Part shown: positions 28,332-37,245 of the stretch, in pieces
Layout: each line of letters opens with the position of its first letter
How positions within the stretch are numbered: the first letter of the stretch is position 1
Source of the DNA: Methanobacteriota archaeon
GTDB taxonomy: Archaea > Halobacteriota > Methanosarcinia > Methanosarcinales > Methanosarcinaceae
Length of the DNA: 64,000 bases
Assembly: GCA_023399215.1 (NCBI GenBank)
Contig: JAEWQJ010000011.1
Coordinates: 62,001-126,000, forward strand
Direction: 5' to 3'
Translations under genes and position numbers: made by a program
Notes under the pieces: generated by a model
Databases searched by the model: none
Seen by the model: only the letters and a program-made list of their open reading frames with translations
Told to the model about the DNA's origin: nothing

Positions 28332-29141
28332 ATGGGCACAAAAATCGGGTTAATGGAACTGGTCTTTCGGTCTGAAAGGCGCAGAACCCTCCTGATTTTC
28401 TTCAAAGATGGGCCCAGATCCATAGACGAAATTCAGGAACACCTGTCTGTAGACTCTGTCTCTATCCTCCCCCAGCTTAAAAGACTTAAGGATAGAGAAC
28501 TGATTATACAGAAGGGCCACACTTATGAGCTCTCTGTTATGGGAAAAGCGATTGTAGATAAGATGTCACCTCTTCTGGATACTCTGGAAGTATTCGAAGA
28601 TAATCTTGATTACTGGTCACGACGGAGTTTTGATGGAATCCCCCATGTTTTACAAAGTCGAATCTTGGAGTTGAAAAACTGCAAACTTATTCGTCCGGAT
28701 CTGAGCCATATGTTCGAACTGGACCCTCAGTTTGTGGAAAATCTCCTTCTTTCAAAGCAGGTTCTAAGCTTCAGTTCCTATTTTCATCCCTCACTTGTTT
28801 CTCTCTACCTGGAAATCGCAAAAAAAGAAGCTCAGATTTCTTTAATCCTGACCGAGCCTGTGTTAAAGAGGATTAAAGCTGATTACAGCGAAAGTTTCCA
28901 AACTCTGGTTCAGTTTGAACATGTAAGCTTGTCTCTTTTCCCGAAAAACTCTAAACTCGCAGGAGTTACAGTTACAGATAGGTTCTTCCTGCTCACCATT
29001 CTTCCTCAAGTAAAGTTTTTTGAGCATGAAAGTCTGTTCGGCTCCGAGCCTCAAGCTCTCAAATGGGGTACCGATCTTTTTTCATACTTACAAAAGGAAG
29101 CAGTTCCGGTTTCAGTCAAAACTAATTCAATAATTCTTTAG
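28332..29141 (+). CDS. FilR1-type winged-helix transcriptional regulator
   Basis: The N-terminal ~75 residues form a winged helix (IDEIQEHLSVDSVSILPQLKRLKDRELI). The remainder matches the FilR1 C-terminal domain (formerly DUF1724) of methanogen regulators. It is about 269 residues from this start. In-frame TTG (28317) and ATG (28320) codons lie upstream. The ATG at 28332 is preferred because GGTGG (28322-28326) precedes it by 5 nt and the chain then aligns with its paralogue at 32710-33507. The target and ligand are unknown. Confidence 0.82.
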   Translation: MGTKIGLMELVFRSERRRTLLIFFKDGPRSIDEIQEHLSVDSVSILPQLKRLKDRELIIQKGHTYELSVMGKAIVDKMSPLLDTLEVFEDNLDYWSRRSFDGIPHVLQSRILELKNCKLIRPDLSHMFELDPQFVENLLLSKQVLSFSSYFHPSLVSLYLEIAKKEAQISLILTEPVLKRIKADYSESFQTLVQFEHVSLSLFPKNSKLAGVTVTDRFFLLTILPQVKFFEHESLFGSEPQALKWGTDLFSYLQKEAVPVSVKTNSIIL

Positions 29142-29190
29142 GTTTGACTTCATCTGAAGTTAAATGTAGATGGGTTAAATGTGGATGATA

Positions 29191-29304
29191 GTGAACATCT
29201 GACAGTTAGACTCTCGTATAAAAGTTCTAAAAGCTCAAAATATAAAAGTGAGCATCTAACAGTTAGACCCTCGTATAAAAGTTCTAAAAGCTTAAACTAT
29301 AAAA
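29191..29304 (+). repeat. Two 57-bp tandem repeats
   Basis: Units beginning GTGAACATCTGACAGTTAGA (29191) and GTGAGCATCTAACAGTTAGA (29248) share TCGTATAAAAGTTCTAAAAG. Further partial copies of TTTAAAATATAAAAG follow up to ~29370. It lies between the FilR1-type gene and the second 96-aa gene. Confidence 0.75.
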
Positions 29305-29454
29305 AGTTTAAAATATAAAAGTTTAAAATATAAAGGCTTTCAGGTTGTTCTAAAAGCTTAAAATACAGAGATTTTCAGGTAGCAAGCGTGTCTAACCATT
29401 TACCTTCGATAACTGTTTAATGGAATAAGAAGCTAATATTAGTGGGGGATAGTT

Positions 29455-29745
29455 ATGAGTTTCACGCTTAATATCGAAACTAATTTCTCGCCTCAGGAAG
29501 TGACTGAAGCTATTCGCTCGGCTCTTGAACATGAAAAGCACGTTGCCAGGTATAAGATCAAAAGTTATTCTGCAATCTGCAGGGATTTCGAAACAAAATT
29601 TGGGTTCAGTTCTGCTGAACTCCAGGCAAAGTTCGAAACTCCAACTATAAATAAAGAAAGCAGTTTTTTCGACTGGTATGCAGCAAAAAGAGGGCTGGAC
29701 CACTGGAACAAAAGACTTGAAATCCTTTCAGGTATTTCTTTTTGA
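29455..29745 (+). CDS. Small helical protein, antitoxin-like, paralogue of 27771-28061
   Basis: A 96-residue protein collinear with the earlier copy: TLNIETNFSPQEVTEAIRSALEHEKH at the N-terminus (split here by position, residues 4-29) and FFDWYAAKRGLDHWNKRLEIL at the C-terminus. The ATG is preceded by TGGGGGATAGTT, a plausible ribosome-binding site. No partner toxin is adjacent. The next gene is fae. The function is unknown. Confidence 0.68.
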   Translation: MSFTLNIETNFSPQEVTEAIRSALEHEKHVARYKIKSYSAICRDFETKFGFSSAELQAKFETPTINKESSFFDWYAAKRGLDHWNKRLEILSGISF

Positions 29746-30111
29746 ACCGAGACTTTAAGTTTCCAGTCATTACGTTGAAGCTTTATCGGTATGATTTTAC
29801 CTTTTGAAGCTTTGTTTGAATATTTCTGTTTTTCTGTATAATTTACTTATTCCCTTTTGTACCTGGATTTCGAACTCCTGTTTTCGTTTCCCTGTTTAAT
29901 CCAGAACTGGCAAATTATTTATGTATGTGTATAAGTATTAACAGGGTCAATCATTCTCCCTAAGGAGTAATTATGCTTAATAACTAATTCGCCATCTTAT
30001 CTATTGATGATATGAAGATTGATTATCTTCTCTCTGGCGATTTTGGGTATTAAGTCTTTGGTTATAAAATACGCTGAGGTGTTAAATCTGGTTAAAAATA
30101 TCCTAAAAAGT
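29746..30111. other. Spacer upstream of fae
   Basis: About 370 bp with no gene. A ribosome-binding-like AAGGAG at ~29960 is followed by a 4-codon ORF (ATGCTTAATAACTAA). Its relevance is unclear. Confidence 0.35.
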
Positions 30112-30594
30112 ATGGTAGGAGAAGCTCTCATAGGCTCTGGTCCGGAAGTTGCGCACATAGACTTAGTTATCGGGCCTAGAGGAGGCCCAGTTGAAGCAGC
30201 GTTTATGAATTCGCTTGCAATGCCCAGACAGGGTCACACCCCACTTCTTGCAGTCCTGGAACCAAATCTCCAGCCCAAACCTGCGACCTTGCTCGTAAAT
30301 AAGGTAACGATAAAAAACGTATCGCAAGCTGCTCTTATGTTCGGGCCGGCTCAGGCTGCAGTTGCAAAGGCAGTTATGGATTCCGTAGCTGATGGTGTGC
30401 TTCCCGAAGAACAGGCTGATGACACTTTTATTATTGTTTCCGTATTTATTGAGTGGGATGCAAAAGATAAGGACAAAGTTTACGAATTTAACTATGAGGC
30501 GACAAAGCTTGCAATAGCAAGAGCTATGGAAGGCAGGCCTACTGTCGAAGAAGCGCTTGCTAAAAAAGATTCAGCAAAACATCCGTTTGCCTGA
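30112..30594 (+). CDS. fae: Formaldehyde-activating enzyme
   Basis: This enzyme condenses formaldehyde with tetrahydromethanopterin (or tetrahydrosarcinapterin) to the methylene derivative. The sequence reads VGEALIGSGPEVAHIDLVIG, then a conserved NKVTIKN, FGPAQAAVAKAV and a C-terminal HPFA, all characteristic of Fae, including the early His of the active site. I place the start at ATG 30112 because the Fae fold begins at VGEAL. A GTG at 30079 is an in-frame alternative, and the open frame extends further upstream without similarity. It stands alone between small-protein and regulatory genes. Confidence 0.92.
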   Translation: MVGEALIGSGPEVAHIDLVIGPRGGPVEAAFMNSLAMPRQGHTPLLAVLEPNLQPKPATLLVNKVTIKNVSQAALMFGPAQAAVAKAVMDSVADGVLPEEQADDTFIIVSVFIEWDAKDKDKVYEFNYEATKLAIARAMEGRPTVEEALAKKDSAKHPFA

Positions 30595-31804
30595 GTTATA
30601 ATTCCGCGCAATTTAAATTTCAAAAGTAATTTGTTTCAGGTTGAAACTTGACTTCTTAACTGCTGACGGGCTGGGATCTCAGAGTTTTTTTATTTACTCT
30701 AAGAGAGACTCTGCCTGCAGTCTTTTCTAAATACTCTCGGCATATTTCGAATAGAGATGCCTGTGTACATCTCTCCATCCCTTTGTATTATTTTCCTATG
30801 CAGTACAGAACCAGTACTCGGTATGGACTACAATATTCGCAGATTGCAGTATCTCTGAACATCTGGTCTTTCCAGGGTAAATAATTCCTGATATACAACA
30901 GTTATATTGCCCTACTTTAACGATAGGCTCTAATGCTGTATTTATTATCCTCAATTTTCTATATGTATCTTTCAGGAGCTAAAAACACTTGTAAGGGATA
31001 GAAACCCGATCTTTTTGAAAACAAAGTCCGAAAAGTCGTATTCTTTGCTCAGGATTCTAAAGTGAGAATATATTTAACTGACCAGATGCCGAATCTACTA
31101 ATAATTTTTTAGTTAAATGATGCCAAAAATCAGAAGTTTATTTTACGGTTTGTCCTAATAGTTAATCGGGAAAATATATATGCAGTAGGCTGATACCTTG
31201 ATTTTCCGGCATGAAGTAACCTCGGTCCTTATTTTTTTCCTTTCTGGGGCAATTGTATGTCTCAAAGAATATCCTTCTTCCAAAATTATTTCCTATTTTT
31301 TGTTTTTAATTTCTGGATTTCTAGCTTTTCCTATGAAGTATGAAGCCGCCAGATGACCTGACGTCAAATATTATATAATAGCAGGGTGGCTTTTTCTTTC
31401 CGGATTTTGCGGTACTGGATGGTTATACTCACAATGTTGTATCTCCAGAATATTTCTCAAGCTTTATGAGTATAGTATCTCTGTTTTTGGAGTCGTTCAG
31501 GAGTACATTTAGGAGCGCGTTATGGGGCACGTTCAGTAGTACGTTCAGAAACAGGCTTTTGTTTTTTTCTTTTATTTCTTTGCTGAGAACGTTCTCGCGA
31601 GGACTAAAATTTCTGAGTTATGATTATTTTTGCAGGTCTTATTCTTTCCAGGCTTTTACCGGCCTTTATGAGGACTGAAACGGATATTGGAGACTTAGTA
31701 ACTGCGTAAAAATTAAAAGCGCGGGCAGATAAATATTTATAACAAGTATAAGTAGTTTATATTGAAGTAAAAAATAAGAACTTTATAGTGGGGGAATTGC
31801 ATAC
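30595..31804. other. Long AT-rich spacer between fae and DUF1699 gene
   Basis: A 1.2-kb stretch with one weak small-ORF candidate (31198-31356). The region 31466-31680 is an imperfect GTTCAGGAGTACATTTAGGA-like repeat stretch. No other gene was supported. Confidence 0.45.
31198..31356 (+). CDS. Possible 52-aa membrane peptide
   Basis: TTG-initiated ORF with two hydrophobic stretches (SVLIFFLSGAIVCL and IISYFLFLISGFLAF) separated by a charged KEYPSSK turn. A TATA-like AAATATATA lies ~25 bp upstream, but there is no clear ribosome-binding site. Treat it as tentative; it could be chance in AT-rich DNA. Confidence 0.25.
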   Translation: MIFRHEVTSVLIFFLSGAIVCLKEYPSSKIISYFLFLISGFLAFPMKYEAAR

Positions 31805-32212
31805 ATGAAGATTAGAGTAGTTAGTTCCAGAGAGGAGATATTCACTCTCAATCCTAATGAGCGTGTTGTTCATCTGGCCTTCAGGCCTTCGAACAAGGAC
31901 ATTTTTGCACTCGTTGAAACCTGCCCAAAAATTGAGGTAATTCAGTTACCCAAATCTTACAGGCGCACGGTTTCGAAATCTATAGAAATGTTCCTTGAGA
32001 TGCAGAGGATCCAGCTTATAGAAGGCGATGTCTGGGGCCACAGGAAGGATATTAACGAATACTACAGTATTCCTTCCTCAGTCATTGAGAAAATAAGGGA
32101 GCTGAAATCGGAAGGGACACCTGCTGAAAGAATTGAAGAAAAGGTCTCAAGGGAAAGCAAACTCAATCCTGAGATGGTTGCTTATATCCTGACCAAGGAA
32201 GCTTCTGCCTGA
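31805..32212 (+). CDS. DUF1699-family protein
   Basis: A 135-residue protein typical of the DUF1699 family of Methanosarcinales. The N-terminal half is a small alpha/beta domain (MKIRVVSSREEIFTL, VVHLAFRPSNKDIFALVETC). The C-terminal half has a helical IEEKVSRESKLNPEMVAYIL resembling a DNA-binding or UBA-like helix set. The ATG has GTGGGGGAATTG upstream. The function is not established from sequence. It is followed by a perfect palindrome and a nested RNA hairpin. Confidence 0.75.
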   Translation: MKIRVVSSREEIFTLNPNERVVHLAFRPSNKDIFALVETCPKIEVIQLPKSYRRTVSKSIEMFLEMQRIQLIEGDVWGHRKDINEYYSIPSSVIEKIRELKSEGTPAERIEEKVSRESKLNPEMVAYILTKEASA

Positions 32213-32268
32213 ATAAGTATCAGATCAGGAATTTCCACTAGATTCTTGAGTGCAGGTAAAGTTATATA

Positions 32269-32294
32269 AATATTCTCAAATCTTTGAGAATATT
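32269..32294. promoter_or_regulatory. 12-bp perfect palindrome (operator or terminator)
   Basis: AATATTCTCAAA and TTTGAGAATATT flank a 2-nt TC spacer, 57 bp after the DUF1699 stop. As DNA it is a good dimeric-regulator operator. As RNA it would be a hairpin with an impossible 2-nt loop unless the end pairs open. A T-poor 3' flank argues against a simple terminator. Confidence 0.5.
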
Positions 32295-32332
32295 CTCTAT
32301 TATCTAGATTCTAGCTTAAACATTAATTTTAA

Positions 32333-32407
32333 GGAGTCTACATAGATTCCCTGATCCTGGAAAGTAGCGTAAGCTTTCCAGGGCAAGGAGACTCCGTATG
32401 TTTTTTT
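32333..32407 (+). ncRNA. Nested hairpin ending in T7: terminator or small RNA 3' end
   Basis: An outer stem GGAGTCT (32333-32339) with AGACTCC (32389-32395) encloses an inner 9-bp stem CCTGGAAAG (32356-32364) with CTTTCCAGG (32374-32382). A run of seven T follows at 32401-32407. Two nested perfect stems plus a T tract indicate a structured RNA, either a strong terminator or a small RNA. The next gene starts 300 bp later with its own TATA-like sequences. Confidence 0.55.
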
Positions 32408-32709
32408 AATTATTATCTACGTTAACTCTATCTATGTTACACTCTTTTTATAAAATTGGTAGTTTTTCATTTACTCTTTATTTTCTGTTTAATTATCTAC
32501 ATCAAGACAAAACGTGGAAAACTTTTTCAGAAAAAACTCAGAAAAACTTATTTAAAAAAAATTCTTCCGTTTAATAACTCAGTCCAATTACCAATATGTC
32601 GATTTTAATAAATTTATATAAATAAAAAAGGTGGAAACAGTAATAACTTATATACCTTTGACATCTCTAATCTCTTTAGCTATATAAAATTCAATAGGAG
32701 ACTGAAGGG

Positions 32710-33507
32710 TTGCAATTAGAACTTCTAGAGTTGATTTTTCTTTCCGACAAGCGAAAGCAGTTATTGCTCTTTCTGAAAGACGGGCCGAAAAATATGGATG
32801 AGATTAAGGGAACCCTTGAGGTAACGTCCACTGCCATTTTGCCTCAGATAAAAAAATTGAAAGAAAAATCCCTGGTCGTTCAGGAAGACAAAACCTACAA
32901 CCTCTCACTTATAGGAAAAGTCCTTGTTGAAAAGATGCAGCCTCTTGTCAGCATAATTGATGTTTTCGAGGACAATTTTGATTACTGGGTTGAAAGAGAT
33001 CTTCAGGGAATTCCTCCTTCTTTTCGAAGGAGGCTTGGAGAACTCGGAAAGTGTAAACTGATTCAGCCAGATCTGGACAGGATGTTCGAGCTTGATCCAG
33101 AGATTGTTGAAAACCTCTCTAAATCGAGTAGTATCCTTGAATGCATAGCCTATTTTGATCCCTCGCTTATTTCTATGTGCCAGGAACTTGCCAGAGATGG
33201 AGTCAAGCTCTCTTTTCTAATGTCCGGACCTGTTTTTGAGCATTACTCTAAGGATTACTTCAAAGACCTCCAGAATATACTGACCTTCGAGAACGTGAAG
33301 TTTTTTCTTTACTTTGGGGAACTCCAGATCGCAAATCTTACCGCAACCGACAGATTTGTCATGATTTCCTTTTTCCCGAAAAGTCAGAAGCATTTCGATA
33401 GGGAAAGCCTGATAAGTTACGAGCCTTCAGCTCTCCAGTTTGGAAGTGAGCTTTTTGATGAGTTGCTCAGGACCTCTACCCGGATTACGCAAGTACTACA
33501 CGAGTAA
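32710..33507 (+). CDS. FilR1-type winged-helix transcriptional regulator
   Basis: A 265-residue paralogue of the regulator at 28332-29141, aligned over its length (KDGPKNMDEIKGTLEVTSTAILPQIKKLKEKSLV at residues ~25-58, IQPDLDRMFELDPEIVENL in the middle). The start is TTG: no ATG is available, AGGAGA lies 9 nt upstream, and the chain begins at the first helix of the winged domain. The C-terminal FilR1 domain is a likely ligand-sensing module. The 3' end runs straight into a repeat arm. Confidence 0.82.
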   Translation: MQLELLELIFLSDKRKQLLLFLKDGPKNMDEIKGTLEVTSTAILPQIKKLKEKSLVVQEDKTYNLSLIGKVLVEKMQPLVSIIDVFEDNFDYWVERDLQGIPPSFRRRLGELGKCKLIQPDLDRMFELDPEIVENLSKSSSILECIAYFDPSLISMCQELARDGVKLSFLMSGPVFEHYSKDYFKDLQNILTFENVKFFLYFGELQIANLTATDRFVMISFFPKSQKHFDRESLISYEPSALQFGSELFDELLRTSTRITQVLHE

Positions 33508-33511
33508 ATCA

Positions 33512-33700
33512 AAGCCTTCTAAAAAAACTGCTTGCCTGCAACCCTTTTAAAAACACTGCTTGCTCGCAACCCTTTTCAAAAAACTGCTTGCCCACAACCC
33601 TTTTAAAAAAAGGCTTGACCGAAAACCCCAAGAAACGTTTGAGTTTGAAGATCTTATCCCCAAACCCTATCGGCGTGATAAACCGGCGCAACGGTTGCAG
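33512..33700. repeat. Left arm of a ~200-bp inverted repeat pair
   Basis: It contains three imperfect ~30-bp units of the form AAAACTGCTTGCCxGCAACC, then AAAGGCTTGACCGAAAACCC and AACCCTATCGGCGTGATAAA. The same string in reverse complement forms the right arm at 39963-40173. The 6.3-kb segment between them holds ilvD, the PAS/GAF gene and the flavodoxin gene. A further partial unit follows at 33702-33740. Confidence 0.85.
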
Positions 33701-33772
33701 AACAACCCTTTTAAAAAAAGGCTTGACCGAAAAGCCCCTTGAAACGACGTGAATCAAATGGGTTATAACGGT

Positions 33773-33795
33773 TGCACTCAAGAGGGCTGAATTAT
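33773..33795. repeat. Fragment of the 94-bp repeat family
   Basis: CACTCAAGAGGGCTGAATTA recurs in both tandem 94-bp units at 42759-42946, followed in all three places by GGTAAGAAAA-like sequence a short way on. This marks a dispersed repeat with copies 9 kb apart. Confidence 0.6.
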
Positions 33796-33928
33796 GATGA
33801 AGATGCTGAGCTGAGTCAAGGTGTTTTATTTACGGGTAAGAAAAATTATTTTTCATTTGCTGAAGATGGTCAAAAAAGAGGAAGGGTGAACCCTTCCGAT
33901 ATAAAGTTTTTAAATAACCTTGAAAAGC

Positions 33929-35590
33929 TCAGTCCACTATTCCGCCTGTATTTGCAGAGTGAACAGAACGCTGGTACCTTGCAAGGTAGCCTGTAACTTC
34001 CTTTTTTGGAGGTACGAATGCCGCCTTTCTTTTCTTAAGCTCTTCTTCTGAGACTTTAAGGTTCAGAACTCTTTCTGGAATATTAATCTCTATCATATCC
34101 CCCTCTTTTACCAGGGCAATTGGCCCTCCTTCGCTGGCTTCGGGAGAAACGTGTCCTATACATGGTCCGCGTGTGCCTCCGGAAAAGCGCCCGTCAGTTA
34201 TCAGAGCCACAGACTCCAGCAGCCCCATGCCACCGATTGCGGCTGTAGCTGCAAGCATTTCCCTCATTCCAGGGCCGCCTTTTGGGCCTTCGTAGCGGAT
34301 AACTACAATATCTCCGGGTTTTACATTGCCTGCAAGGATGCTTTCCATAGCATCTTCTTCACAGTCATAAACTTTGGCAGGGCCTGTATAAACGCGCATT
34401 TTAGGGTCAACGGCTGCCTGTTTTACGACCGAACCATCAGGGGCAAGGTTACCTTTAAGGACTGCAATGCCTCCTTCGGCATGTATAGGCTTGTCAAGAG
34501 TTGCAATTATCTCTTTATTGAGCTTCGGGTTAATAATCTCAAACTCGTTCAGGTTTTCCCCGATCGTTTTGCCGTTTACTGTAATCTGATCTAGGTGAAG
34601 TTTGGAGGAAAGCCTTTGCATGATCGCCTGAACGCCGCCTGCCCTGTCAAAGTGCAGCATGAAATTAGGGCCACCAGGGCGAAGTGAAATCAGGTGGGGA
34701 GTTGTCCTGCTCAGTTCATCAAATTTTTCAAGAGGGAGATTCAGCCCGAATTCATGAGCAAGTGCAGGAAGGTGCAGAGTGGTATTTGTACTACCCCCTA
34801 CTGCCATGTCTACCATTATGGCATTTTCAAAAGACTTTAAAGTGACAATCTTTCTGGGAGTCAGGTTCTCTTTAACCATTTCGACGATACGCTCGCCGGA
34901 TTCCTTGGCAATACGGACCTTTTTTGCATCCACTGCGTGAGCAGTTGCGCAACCCGGAAGGCTCAGACCAAGAGTTTCGGTCACACAAGCCATGGTGTTT
35001 GCGGTAAACATCCCTGCACAGGATCCGGCTCCTCCACAGGAAAGATTTTCAAGCCTTCTAAGATCAAGTTCTGAGAGTTTGCCTGCGCTGTAAGCCCCCA
35101 CTCCTTCGAAAACCGAGATCAGGTCTGTATATTTGTCATCGACATAACCCGGAAGCATAGGACCTCCGGTTACGACAATTGCAGGGATATCAAGCCTGCC
35201 TGCTGCCATAAGGTGACCCGGCACGATCTTGTCACATGTGGGAATAAGGACAATTCCATCAAACTGATGGGCTTTAACCATAAGCTCTATCGTGTCCTCA
35301 ATAACTTCTCTGCTGGGAAGGGAATATTTCATACCTTCATGTCCCATTGCGATTCCATCACATACTCCTATAGTATGGAATTCAAAAGGAACTCCCCCGG
35401 CGTTCCTGATTCCAGCTTTAACAGCCTCCGCAAGTTTATTCAAATGAATATGGCCAGGAATTATATCGTTCCAGGAATTAACGACTGCGATGAATGGTTT
35501 CCTCATCTCGGAATCTGTGACTCCTGTCGCTTTCAGAAGTGAACGGTTGGGAGCACGTTCAGGTCCCTCTTTGATGATATCGCTTCTCAT
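33929..35590 (-). CDS. ilvD: Dihydroxy-acid dehydratase
   Basis: An iron-sulfur enzyme of branched-chain amino-acid biosynthesis that dehydrates 2,3-dihydroxy-isovalerate and its homologue. Cluster cysteines lie in GVCDG, PTCDKIVPG and SCGGAGSCAGMF. The C-terminal half contains TDGRFSGGTRGPCIGHVSPEA. The open frame runs upstream to 35776 without similarity. The true start is the ATG at 35590 (MRSDIIKEGPERAPNRS), preceded by AAGGAG at 7 nt, giving the usual ~553 residues. It lies inside the inverted-repeat-flanked segment. Confidence 0.96.
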   Translation of the reverse strand: MRSDIIKEGPERAPNRSLLKATGVTDSEMRKPFIAVVNSWNDIIPGHIHLNKLAEAVKAGIRNAGGVPFEFHTIGVCDGIAMGHEGMKYSLPSREVIEDTIELMVKAHQFDGIVLIPTCDKIVPGHLMAAGRLDIPAIVVTGGPMLPGYVDDKYTDLISVFEGVGAYSAGKLSELDLRRLENLSCGGAGSCAGMFTANTMACVTETLGLSLPGCATAHAVDAKKVRIAKESGERIVEMVKENLTPRKIVTLKSFENAIMVDMAVGGSTNTTLHLPALAHEFGLNLPLEKFDELSRTTPHLISLRPGGPNFMLHFDRAGGVQAIMQRLSSKLHLDQITVNGKTIGENLNEFEIINPKLNKEIIATLDKPIHAEGGIAVLKGNLAPDGSVVKQAAVDPKMRVYTGPAKVYDCEEDAMESILAGNVKPGDIVVIRYEGPKGGPGMREMLAATAAIGGMGLLESVALITDGRFSGGTRGPCIGHVSPEASEGGPIALVKEGDMIEINIPERVLNLKVSEEELKKRKAAFVPPKKEVTGYLARYQRSVHSANTGGIVD

Positions 35591-36281
35591 TATAAATCTC
35601 CTTAATATTTCATGATGAAAACTAAGTATAATGTATAGATAGGAAAAAACTTCATAGTATAAACAGGTTGGGGAAGAAAAAATTGTAAAAACGAAAGAAG
35701 AAGGTACTGGAAACTTAGGGGAATTATCACAGAGATGCTGGATAAAAAGATAACTAATGAAATTAACTGCAATCAAGCTGGAATAAAAATCTGGCTTTGA
35801 AAATCTAAATGAAGAGTTTCATGGAAAAACTCAATTTTGAATAATATATATTACAATTGGATAAATGTCTATATTTTAACCGTAAAAGTTCCCAAATTTT
35901 TCACAAAAAGGCAAGATTCTATAATATCATCCAAATACTTATATAACGAATCAGATTTTTGTATCAATTGCATAGTGAACGGGCCTTCTCTGGACCACAT
36001 CTACAAGATCACACCCGAACAAACAAACTATAAAAATTAACCATGGGAGGATTATACCCGTTCACAGTTTGTTCTGTTTTTTATTTGAGTATTTATTTAA
36101 TGATTAGAACCGGGCGTAGTTTCAGAATCGTCGACTCTCTAAGTGTAATTTCGGAATCGCCAATCTCTTCAATACTAGGAGTGTTATTCCTGAATGAAAC
36201 AAATTGTTTTTATGGCATGCTTGAGTTCGGAACTTTATTTTTCTCATGTCTTTATGATGAGATGGGAAATTAAAGCGTATT

Positions 36282-36347
36282 CTGAAAAATAGATCCTTGA
36301 AGTAGATCACAATACTGAAAAATAGATCCTTGAAGTAGATCACAATA
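36282..36347. repeat. 33-bp perfect tandem duplication
   Basis: The unit CTGAAAAATAGATCCTTGAA...CACAATA occurs at 36282-36314 and 36315-36347 without visible mismatch. Confidence 0.9.
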
Positions 36348-36400
36348 TAATAAGTATAAAGAAACTGAAGCAGGGTCTCCCTCATACCCTACCGCAGATC

Positions 36401-36521
36401 TTTAATGGAGGCTTTATGTTGTTTTAGACTTTTTGCCATTTTTGGGTTTGTTTGCCATTTTTTTAATGGAGGTTTTATGTTGTTTTAGACTTTTTGCCAT
36501 TTTTGGGTTTTTTGCCATTTT
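36401..36521. repeat. 61-bp tandem duplication
   Basis: The unit TTTAATGGAGGCTTTATGTT... followed by repeated TTTTTGCCATTTTTGGGTTT occurs at 36401 and 36462, nearly identical. The internal GCCATTTTT words make it a repeat within a repeat. Confidence 0.85.
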
Positions 36522-36944
36522 TCTTTATTGTACTCCAGATTTACCGGTTTACTCAATTACTGTATCGTCTTCTAGAAATCCACTTACTTCACGCTTGCAG
36601 ATAAAAGTCTTTTTTGAGATCTTTTAACTTTTACGTGTCTGATTAATGATGGGGTTCATGATAGACATCCAGATTTTAGAGACTATATCCATGGTGGTAT
36701 AATTATGAAATTTAACACCAGAGTTTCTCTAGCTGCAGACTTGTACCTGCAATCCAGGAGTACGGATTCTTATTACCGTATATCTATTATATATATTTTT
36801 CCCTAAACGCGATAAAACAGAATTCGATACGCAAAGCCGAGTAATGGGGAGCTAAAAAAACTGATTATTTATAGTTATCGCTTTTATCATTAATAATAAC
36901 AAGAAAATAAAACACTGTAATCAAAAAAATTGACGTTATATAGA

Positions 36945-37063
36945 TAGGACTTACGCACTTGAAGCACAAAATCAAGCACTTCCGGCGTTATGACTTGCTT
37001 AATGTTTTAAACAGTTGAAGGTTTAATGCTATTGATTTCTCAATTCAACGGCCGTAAATCCTA
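36945..37063. mobile_element. MITE-like 119-bp element with target duplication
   Basis: Terminal inverted repeats TAGGACTTACG and CGTAAATCCTA (one mismatch) bound 119 bp with no ORF. The 5-bp sequence ATAGA flanks both ends (36940-36944 and 37064-37068), consistent with a target-site duplication. It is probably a non-autonomous derivative of an insertion sequence whose transposase is elsewhere. Confidence 0.6.
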
Positions 37064-37175
37064 ATAGATATCTAATTATATAAACAAAATATAATAAAAA
37101 GCAAGAGCACAGAAAGCAAGAATGTGGGAACGCGGGAAAGGGATATTAAAGAACTCTGTGAAGGTGATTGTGTAG

Positions 37176-37232
37176 ATGGATGAGGGTCAAAGGGCAAAGA
37201 TTGCCAAGTTTGCGAGGGGAAGTGCTTTGTGA
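37176..37232 (+). CDS. 18-codon upstream ORF before the PAS/GAF gene
   Basis: The ORF encodes MDEGQRAKIAKFARGSAL. Its ribosome-binding segment GAAGGTGATTGTGTAGATGG is copied almost exactly before the main gene (GAGGTGATTGTGTAGATGG), so either the leader region was duplicated or the peptide is translated first. Its TGA at 37230-37232 overlaps the second Shine-Dalgarno-like GAGGTGA, suggesting translational coupling. Confidence 0.4.
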   Translation: MDEGQRAKIAKFARGSAL

Positions 37233-37245
37233 GGTGATTGTGTAG

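Larger units (their letters stand above)
35591..37175. other. Repeat-rich intergenic region
   Basis: A 1.6-kb region with no supported gene. It contains a 33-bp direct repeat, a 61-bp direct repeat and a MITE-like element, annotated separately. Short ORFs here (35837-36040, 36043-36273) lack ribosome-binding sites and coding character. Confidence 0.5.

Noticed and set aside
31466..31678. 70-codon ORF rich in Phe, Ser and Arg
   Set aside because: Built from imperfect GTTCAGGAGTACATT-like repeats, no ribosome-binding site, low complexity.
33512..33740. CRISPR array
   Set aside because: The ~30-bp units are adjacent and imperfect, with no unique spacers of constant length and no cas genes.
35591..35776. 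N-terminal extension of ilvD
   Set aside because: The extension has no similarity to the family, and a strong AAGGAG sits before the internal ATG at 35590.
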